From: Bacteroidota bacterium
Lineage (GTDB): Bacteria; Bacteroidota; Bacteroidia; Bacteroidales; VadinHA17
Assembly (NCBI GenBank): GCA_015222065.1
Contig: JADFUQ010000165.1
Span: 1-18,777, forward strand
Direction of reading: 5' to 3'
DNA: 18,777 nucleotides
Shown here: piece by piece, positions 13,164 to 18,777 of the stretch
How the letters are laid out: each line of letters begins with the position of its first letter
Numbering within the stretch: the stretch's first letter is position 1
Translations under genes and position numbers: made by a program
Notes under the pieces: model-generated
The model's database searches: none
What the model was told of the DNA's origin: nothing
Seen by the model: the letters and a program-made list of their open reading frames with translations, nothing else

Positions 13164-16004
13164 CTATATTTTTGAGAAACCGTTCAACAAGTTACTAATT
13201 GTAAATGAAACGTAATAGAATGAACCCACCTGGGTTCCTCCGAAAGAGTTTGTGTAGAGAATATCAAAGAAATTTGATACTCCCATCTTCAGTGTTGACT
13301 GAGGACGGTCAAAATGTACAGACACCTGGACATCAAAAGTGCTAACGGGTTTAAGGTAGCCACTGGCAAAAGGACTTTCCCAGTCAATTCCACTTTGCCA
13401 TCTCCAGGTAATATTAAATCCTACATTTTTAAATCCGGGATTATTCTCCAGTTGATCCAGCCGGCGATTGGAAACAGATATATTCGACTTAAATACCGGT
13501 GTGTTAAAACCAGGGACAATAGGGTCGTCGATATCGGTCCGGAGATTTGACCAGGTAGCATTTGCACTGATAACCGCACCAATTGGGAAAAGATACTTCA
13601 TACCTGCAGAGACACCCTGGATTGTAACTTTCTCACGTGAATTGGAATAAATATAAAAAACATCGCTCTGGGTAGAATTATTAACCTGGGTAGCTGCCGT
13701 AAAAAGATCAACATCAGGACTTGTCCTTGGTTTTACAATCTCAGCATACCCGACAAAATTCTCGTAGGTACTACGATAATAAACAGCATCTACAAAAAGT
13801 TTATCAAACAATTTTGACTTATACCCCAACTCATATGAAACAACTTTTTCCGGTTGCAGGTTTCCTATATCTTCTTCTTCCACAATTCCTTCAGTCAATA
13901 TATCCATATTTTTAAGTATAGCCTGGTCACTATTGTATGGATTAATATCAGAATACAGGTCGGCATCAACCGCGTCATTGAATGCATAAACTTTTTTCCT
14001 GAAGATCCCGTTCATTGGAAGATTATAAGGTGATACTAATTCACTCAATCCGCCAAGTAGTCTGGCAGGTCCGATATCTTTATTCATAAATTGCTCTTTT
14101 GCACCGGGATTGCGGTAGCCTGTCAGAAATGAAGCCCTGAAATTGTGTTTTTCTCTGAATATATATAAAGCTGAAATACGGGGAGATAAGTGACCATCAA
14201 AATTTTCACTTTTATCATATCTTACTGAAGCTGTTACAGAAAGATCCTCATCCAGAAATTTCTTAGATGCCTTCAAATATCCACCATATTCATAGAAAGT
14301 GATATCATTATTTGCTGTATCAGGGAAAATTGATCCTTCAGAAACAAGATCATAAAACCGGTAGTTCGATCCTATCTCAAAATCAGCCCAGGGGATCCAT
14401 TCGTTAAAATTATAATTACCCTCAACATGCATAAGACCGGAATGATTTATAAGTCGTGCACCATCTGTAAAATCAGTACTGTTAATCAATCTTTCTTTTT
14501 CGACTGCAAAGGTAGTTGTCCCGGGTTCAAGTCTGTTCCTGTCGGCAAATGCCCGGGCTAACTTATAATCACCGGGAAGAACACCGAATCTACGCCGATT
14601 TCCGGCATAGGCGTTGTAGTAATCAAAAAACCATTGTTTATCATTGCTATACTGCCGGTTCAGATTGTAAGCAAGATACCTGGTATCATATGTATTACCT
14701 GATTGTTGCTTTGTGCCATATCCCCGAATCATGAAGTTACTGCCATTAATTTCGGCTTTCCCCTGGTAGATCCGGAAACCTGATAGTGATATCCTGTTAT
14801 CACCGGTGTACACCGTTGTAGCATTACCATAGTTGCCATGTAAAATTGCCGTTGTTTTTTCTCCAAGCTTGTAATGTAAAGAACCGGAAAATTTAATGTT
14901 TTTTACATTATTATCTACTAACACATTATCCCTATATCCTGTTCGTGTAACAATAATATTCCGGTTGTTTTCGCCAATAGGCATCTCCTGAGTGATCTCA
15001 TCACCGTATTTATTCAGTGCATCATAACCCGGATCAAATTCCCAGTGAATATTTCCGGGCCGGATATTTGTAGTATCATTTGCATACCAGTCCTCTCCCC
15101 TCATCACGGAAGCATTTATCTTAAAAGCAAAATTATCGTTAACTGCTTTTGCATAACGCACCCCGGCATCAACTAATGGTTTTCCCAGGAACTGGAAAGG
15201 ATAATCACTTCCGGCTTCAACATCACTTACACCAGGTTTCAGATACATACTGAGTCCCTGGTGGATAAACGGATCTTTACTATTCATCAATAGCATGCCA
15301 TTCAACGCGTTAGCTCCATATTCAACGGATGAAGGACCGGGTAAAAACTCAACACTCGCTACATCCAATTCAGACAAACCGGCAATATTTCCGACTGACA
15401 GATTCATTCCGGGAGCCATGTTATCAATTCCATCAACAAACTGTGCAAATCTGATATTGTTGGTTGAGTTGAATCCCCTGGCATTAATCGTAATAAACTG
15501 CATACTCTGGGTGGTAATATCCACCCCTTTAAGATTTGAAATAGCTTCAAAATAGTTAGCGGCAGGAGATTCCCTGATACTTAATGCATCTATCATTTCA
15601 ATAGAAACTTCTTCTCGCATTGTTTTTTGCTCAACTTCAATAACCGGTGCTGAAATTATTATCTCTTCACCCAGATACATCTCTCCCGCCATCTTTATCC
15701 TGATTCCCGATTTTGGATTCTCATTTACAGTAAACTCCTGAGTCCGGTATCCTATCATCGAAAATCTCAACACCAGCGGCAGCTCTACCTTGACTTTCAG
15801 ATAAAAAAACCCTCTCGAATCAGTCACAGTTCCCATAGGTTTACCCTTAACAATAATATTAACTCCAATTAAAGATTCCCCGGTTTCTATATCAACAACC
15901 CTTCCTGAAACCTGAACCTGTTCCTGTCCTGTCAGAAAGAATGAATTCAAGATAAAAATAGCTGATAGAAAAATATTGCGTAAATCCTTGCTGTTCAAAG
16001 ACAT
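13164..16004 (-). CDS. TonB-dependent outer-membrane receptor with CarboxypepD_reg-like domain
   Basis: A 946-residue outer-membrane active transporter. Parts in order: a signal peptide (about 1-26), a CarboxypepD_reg-like beta-sandwich (about 28-106, VSGRVVD...GESLIGVNI), a linker rich in Glu and Ile where a TonB box may lie (about 110-125), a plug (about 125-250, with INARGF and the plug-end pattern GPSSVEYGANALNG at 233-246), and a barrel of about 690 residues with alternating aromatic strands to the end (YYVSFTISNLL). It is shorter than typical SusC proteins, and the gene after it is an SGNH-like lipoprotein, not SusD. It is therefore better described as a CarboxypepD-type TonB receptor of unknown ligand. 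Expression would start in the 206-bp gap shared with uxaC. Confidence 0.93.
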   Translation of the reverse strand: MSLNSKDLRNIFLSAIFILNSFFLTGQEQVQVSGRVVDIETGESLIGVNIIVKGKPMGTVTDSRGFFYLKVKVELPLVLRFSMIGYRTQEFTVNENPKSGIRIKMAGEMYLGEEIIISAPVIEVEQKTMREEVSIEMIDALSIRESPAANYFEAISNLKGVDITTQSMQFITINARGFNSTNNIRFAQFVDGIDNMAPGMNLSVGNIAGLSELDVASVEFLPGPSSVEYGANALNGMLLMNSKDPFIHQGLSMYLKPGVSDVEAGSDYPFQFLGKPLVDAGVRYAKAVNDNFAFKINASVMRGEDWYANDTTNIRPGNIHWEFDPGYDALNKYGDEITQEMPIGENNRNIIVTRTGYRDNVLVDNNVKNIKFSGSLHYKLGEKTTAILHGNYGNATTVYTGDNRISLSGFRIYQGKAEINGSNFMIRGYGTKQQSGNTYDTRYLAYNLNRQYSNDKQWFFDYYNAYAGNRRRFGVLPGDYKLARAFADRNRLEPGTTTFAVEKERLINSTDFTDGARLINHSGLMHVEGNYNFNEWIPWADFEIGSNYRFYDLVSEGSIFPDTANNDITFYEYGGYLKASKKFLDEDLSVTASVRYDKSENFDGHLSPRISALYIFREKHNFRASFLTGYRNPGAKEQFMNKDIGPARLLGGLSELVSPYNLPMNGIFRKKVYAFNDAVDADLYSDINPYNSDQAILKNMDILTEGIVEEEDIGNLQPEKVVSYELGYKSKLFDKLFVDAVYYRSTYENFVGYAEIVKPRTSPDVDLFTAATQVNNSTQSDVFYIYSNSREKVTIQGVSAGMKYLFPIGAVISANATWSNLRTDIDDPIVPGFNTPVFKSNISVSNRRLDQLENNPGFKNVGFNITWRWQSGIDWESPFASGYLKPVSTFDVQVSVHFDRPQSTLKMGVSNFFDILYTNSFGGTQVGSFYYVSFTISNLLNGFSKI

Positions 16005-16095
16005 ATCTTCTTCATATTTATAATCGTATTATCAAAAACTGTGAAGATAGCTTATTTTCAATAGTATTCTATATATACCTAATATAATAAAAAAA

Positions 16096-16115
16096 AATAA
16101 ACCATGGGTTTTATT
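16096..16115. promoter_or_regulatory. Candidate operator: near-palindrome AATAAACC-ATG-GGTTTTATT
   Basis: The left half AATAAACC and right half GGTTTTATT are reverse complements with one extra T in the right half, around a 3-bp centre. It stands near the middle of the 206-bp gap between the divergent TonB receptor and uxaC genes, where a regulator could control both. No clear -33/-7 promoter pair was recognised in this gap (16005-16210), which is otherwise A/T-rich with no gene. The match could be chance in such DNA. Confidence 0.25.
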
Positions 16116-16210
16116 ATGTTTAACACAGGACAAATAATTTATTATAAAAAAAATCCTTCTGAATCTTTCTATTTATTGTTACATTAGTCGGATTTAATAA
16201 TTTTTAAAAC

Positions 16211-17611
16211 ATGAAAGAATTTCTTGATAAGAATTTTCTTCTTCAATCACAAACTGCCGAGAAGCTGTATCACGAATATGCCAGGGACCTGCCTATAATT
16301 GATTATCACTGCCATTTACCTCCGGAAGATATTGCTAATAACAGGAAATTTGAAACAATAACCCAAATATGGCTAAATGGTGATCATTATAAATGGCGGG
16401 CTATGCGTGCTAATGGAATTTCTGAAGATTATTGTACAGGGAATGTAAACGATGAAGAGAAGTTCATGAAATGGGCTGAAACAGTACCATACACAATGAG
16501 GAATCCTTTATATCACTGGACTCACCTGGAACTCAGGAGATATTTCAACATAAATAAATTATTAAACCCGGATTCTGCAAAAGTAATCTATGAAACTTGT
16601 AATACCCTTCTTAACACAGATGATTTTTCCACCCAAAACCTGTTGAGGAAAATGAATGTTGAGATAGTCTGTACAACTGACGATCCACTTGACAGCCTTG
16701 AACATCATAAAAAAATATCTGATAATAATTCTGACATAAAAGTTTTGCCAACTTTCCGTCCGGATAAGGCAATGGCAGTTGAAAATCCTGTAACTTATAA
16801 TCAATACCTCAATAAGCTTGGAGAATCAACGGAACTTGATATCATCAGTTTCACAGAATTGATAGATGCTCTGAAAAAAAGGCATGACTTTTTTACCGGT
16901 ATGGGCTGTAAATTATCCGATCATGGAATAGATACTTTCTATGCTGAAAACTTTACTGTTGATGAAATATCGAAAATATTCCGAAAGATAAGAAGTGGAA
17001 AAACTCCTGACCAGTATGAAACACAGAAATATAAATCAGCATTGTTACTTGAGCTGGCAATAATGAACCATGAAAATGGATGGACACAGCAATTTCATTA
17101 CGGAGCATTAAGAAACAATAACAGCATGATGTTAAACAGAACAGGGCCGGATAATGGCTTCGATTCCATAGGTGATGAACCTGTAGCACGATCAATGTCA
17201 CTATTCCTCGACCGACTTGCAGCCCGTAAAAAGCTTACAAAAACAATAATTTATAATCTTAATCCCAAAGATAACGAGCTTGTAGCCTCTATGACAGGAA
17301 ATTTTCAGGACGGAACTATCCCCGGAAAAATCCAGTTTGGTTCCGGCTGGTGGTTTCTTGATCAGAAAAACGGGATTGAACAGCAATTGAATAGTCTGTC
17401 TAACATGGGGCTTTTAAGCCGGTTCGTTGGAATGCTCACCGACTCACGGAGTTTTCTTTCATACCCCCGCCATGAATATTTCCGCCGGGTGCTGTGTAAT
17501 CTGATTGGTGAAGATGTTGAAAAAGGAGAACTGCCTCAGGATATGGAATTCCTTGGTAAAATAGTTCAGGATGTATGTTATTACAATGCAAGCAATTACT
17601 TTAAGTTTTAA
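16211..17611 (+). CDS. uxaC: Uronate isomerase (glucuronate/galacturonate isomerase)
   Basis: A 466-residue cytoplasmic enzyme of the amidohydrolase-like superfamily (E. coli UxaC is 470 residues) that interconverts D-glucuronate with D-fructuronate and D-galacturonate with D-tagaturonate, the first step of hexuronate breakdown. YHCHL with H33 and H35 is the metal-binding motif. The characteristic early segments IWLNGDHYKWRAMR and the CTTDDPLDSLEHH region, RPDKA, and the C-terminal LTDSRSFLSYPRHEYFRR with D411 all match the family. The start is preceded by A/T-rich DNA without a Shine-Dalgarno sequence, as is normal here. A TRAP-type binding protein begins 19 bp after the stop, linking uptake to catabolism. 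The next enzymes (UxuB/UxaB, UxuA/UxaA, KdgK) are not in the window. Confidence 0.96.
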   Translation: MKEFLDKNFLLQSQTAEKLYHEYARDLPIIDYHCHLPPEDIANNRKFETITQIWLNGDHYKWRAMRANGISEDYCTGNVNDEEKFMKWAETVPYTMRNPLYHWTHLELRRYFNINKLLNPDSAKVIYETCNTLLNTDDFSTQNLLRKMNVEIVCTTDDPLDSLEHHKKISDNNSDIKVLPTFRPDKAMAVENPVTYNQYLNKLGESTELDIISFTELIDALKKRHDFFTGMGCKLSDHGIDTFYAENFTVDEISKIFRKIRSGKTPDQYETQKYKSALLLELAIMNHENGWTQQFHYGALRNNNSMMLNRTGPDNGFDSIGDEPVARSMSLFLDRLAARKKLTKTIIYNLNPKDNELVASMTGNFQDGTIPGKIQFGSGWWFLDQKNGIEQQLNSLSNMGLLSRFVGMLTDSRSFLSYPRHEYFRRVLCNLIGEDVEKGELPQDMEFLGKIVQDVCYYNASNYFKF

Positions 17612-17630
17612 AACCTCCTATTCAAGAACT

Positions 17631-18611
17631 ATGTTCAGAAATCATCTAATTATTATACTAATAACCATATCGTTGCTGACTACAGGCTGCAATCATGAAA
17701 AAAAGCATCGTACACTCAAACTTGCTCATGGGCTCAACACCGAACATCCTGTTCACAAAGCTATGTCATTCATGGCAAAAAGAGTTTCAGAGATATCTGA
17801 AGGGAAGATGGAAATAAAGATCTATCCCGGTGGGCAACTGGGCCCTGAGCGAACATGTGTTGAATTGCTTCAGATCGGCAGTCTGGATATGACAAAAGTC
17901 TCAGCTGCAGTAATGGAAGGATTCGTTCCAACCTACAGGGTATTAGGATTACCCTATATCTTCAGGGGTAAAGAGCATGCTTACAAAGTACTGGATGGAG
18001 AAATTGGAAAAGATATGCTTCTTGAAGGTACAAATTCCTGGTTGAAGGGTTTATGCTTTTATGATGCCGGAAGCCGCAGTTTCTATACTAAAGAAAAAGC
18101 AATATATTCACCTGATGATCTTAAAGGGCTGAAGATAAGAGTCATGAAAAGCAATACTGCCGTTCAGATGGTCCGGGCGCTAGGTGGGTCACCTACCCCT
18201 ATATCATGGGGTGAGTTATATACTGCCCTACAGGGTGGCGTTGTGGACGGAGCAGAAAATAACCCTCCCAGTTTCTACCTGTCACACCATTACGAAGTTT
18301 GTAAATACTATTCCCTGAATGAACATACAACTGTTCCTGACATTTTACTTATAAGTACACGTACATGGAATAAACTTACTGGCAAAGAAAGAGAATGGAT
18401 TAAACAAGCTGTAAAAGAATCTGCGGTGCTGCAAAGGAAACTATGGGAAGAATCGGAAAAAGAAGCACTGAAAGCAGTTAGTGAGGCGGGGGTAAAGATC
18501 ATTTATCCGGATAAAAAACTATTTGCCGGAAAAGTAGAGAAGCTAATTGACAGTTACCAATCCAATGAAGAATTATACAGTTATATACAGCGGATCCGTT
18601 CTGTAGATTAA
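17631..18611 (+). CDS. TRAP transporter solute-binding lipoprotein (DctP family)
   Basis: A 326-residue periplasmic substrate-binding protein of the DctP family. The leader ends in LLTTGC, so C20 is probably lipidated and anchors it to a membrane. The mature part has the family pattern: KLAHGLNTEHPVHKA near 30-44, YPGGQLGPER (65-74), G-x-P-Y-I-F near 106-111, LKGLKIRVM with R170 that normally salt-bridges the ligand carboxylate, then GGSPTPISWGELYTALQGG and ENNP (209-212). A frame extends 20 codons further upstream into uxaC, but the ATG at 17631 gives a proper lipoprotein signal and is preferred. Coupling to uxaC suggests glucuronate or galacturonate as ligand. DctP-family proteins for uronates are known. 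The small and large membrane subunits are not seen before the window ends. Confidence 0.92.
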   Translation: MFRNHLIIILITISLLTTGCNHEKKHRTLKLAHGLNTEHPVHKAMSFMAKRVSEISEGKMEIKIYPGGQLGPERTCVELLQIGSLDMTKVSAAVMEGFVPTYRVLGLPYIFRGKEHAYKVLDGEIGKDMLLEGTNSWLKGLCFYDAGSRSFYTKEKAIYSPDDLKGLKIRVMKSNTAVQMVRALGGSPTPISWGELYTALQGGVVDGAENNPPSFYLSHHYEVCKYYSLNEHTTVPDILLISTRTWNKLTGKEREWIKQAVKESAVLQRKLWEESEKEALKAVSEAGVKIIYPDKKLFAGKVEKLIDSYQSNEELYSYIQRIRSVD

Positions 18612-18633
18612 TGCATAATCTACTGAATTATGA

Positions 18634-18717
18634 AACTTCCATGTATTATAAATGCACAAACAAAAATGAATAAATAATGGTTGCTCAACAGTATCCATAT
18701 TTTTCCACATGGAAGTT
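18634..18717. repeat. 11-bp perfect inverted repeat near the right edge
   Basis: AACTTCCATGT at 18634-18644 is matched exactly by its reverse complement ACATGGAAGTT at 18707-18717, 62 bp apart. The DNA from 18717 to the edge becomes clearly richer in G+C than the upstream gap and contains CGAGCG and GAGCGAG words like those in the 23-bp array. It may be the margin of a dispersed repeat or inserted element cut by the window edge. Too little is visible to name it. Confidence 0.5.
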
Positions 18718-18777
18718 CACGAGCGGGTTTGCGCCATGGGCTTTTGTGGGAGCGAGTAACAAATACCACAGAACTTG
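18677..18777 (+). CDS. Possible start of an unidentified gene, cut by window edge
   Basis: An ATG opens a frame of 33 codons that runs off the window without a stop. The peptide (beginning MVAQQYPYF, later GFAPWAFVG) resembles no family I know and does not look like a TRAP DctQ subunit. It overlaps the right arm of the inverted repeat and a GC-rich stretch, and the opposite strand is also partly open. It is as likely to be non-coding repeat as a gene. Confidence 0.15.
   Translation, partial: MVAQQYPYFSTWKFTSGFAPWAFVGASNKYHRT

Noticed and set aside
11666..16004. SusC/SusD polysaccharide-utilisation locus
   Set aside because: The lipoprotein has no SusD/TPR helical pattern and instead shows SGNH-like blocks. 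The receptor is shorter than usual SusC proteins, and no sensor or sigma/anti-sigma pair is adjacent.
17571..17630. Longer start of the TRAP binding protein inside uxaC
   Set aside because: It would bury the lipoprotein signal 20 residues into the protein. The later ATG gives a normal leader with lipobox LLTTGC.

Overview
The window looks like chromosome from a member of the Bacteroidota, probably an anaerobic or facultative Bacteroidales/Marinilabiliales-type organism. The support is a TonB-dependent receptor carrying an N-terminal CarboxypepD_reg-like domain, several Cys-lipidated proteins, start codons preceded by A/T-rich stretches rather than Shine-Dalgarno sequences, and a moderately A+T-rich composition. 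No rRNA, tRNA, CRISPR array, transposase or phage gene was recognised. The assignment to a group is inference from gene style, not from a marker gene.

Region 1 (212-6214, plus strand) is a compact sugar-acid and pentose-phosphate block: a LarA-family (nickel-pincer racemase/epimerase) protein, PdxB (erythronate-4-phosphate dehydrogenase), 6-phosphogluconate dehydrogenase, then transketolase. The first three genes are 9 and 11 bp apart and look like one operon. Transketolase follows after 82 bp. Gnd makes ribulose-5-phosphate and transketolase makes or uses erythrose-4-phosphate, which is upstream of the PdxB substrate. The LarA-like protein may feed a sugar acid into the block.

Region 2 (6483-10694, minus strand) holds, in transcription order, a corrinoid protein, a homocysteine S-methyltransferase-family protein (together like MetH split in two, without its methyl-folate and reactivation modules) and a large PA14-containing GH3 glycosidase lipoprotein. 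A small HAD phosphatase/phosphoglucomutase-like gene (10792-11382) runs divergently from the corrinoid gene.

Region 3 (11666-16004, minus strand) is a two-gene outer-membrane unit. It consists of a TonB-dependent receptor and, 4 bp downstream, a lipoprotein with an SGNH-hydrolase-like layout in which the catalytic Ser and the block-III Asn appear replaced. It may be a non-SusD surface-lipoprotein partner and is the best candidate here for an undescribed uptake system.

Region 4 (16211-18611, plus strand) contains uronate isomerase (uxaC) and a TRAP-transporter solute-binding lipoprotein 19 bp downstream, which together suggest uptake and catabolism of hexuronates. The window ends before any TRAP membrane subunit could be seen.

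The intergenic DNA is unusually repetitive. There are four short 7-bp-period arrays or fragments, a 37-bp-armed palindrome built of CGCAAAG-like words between convergent genes, four tandem 23-bp units between the other convergent pair, and an 11-bp inverted repeat near the right edge.
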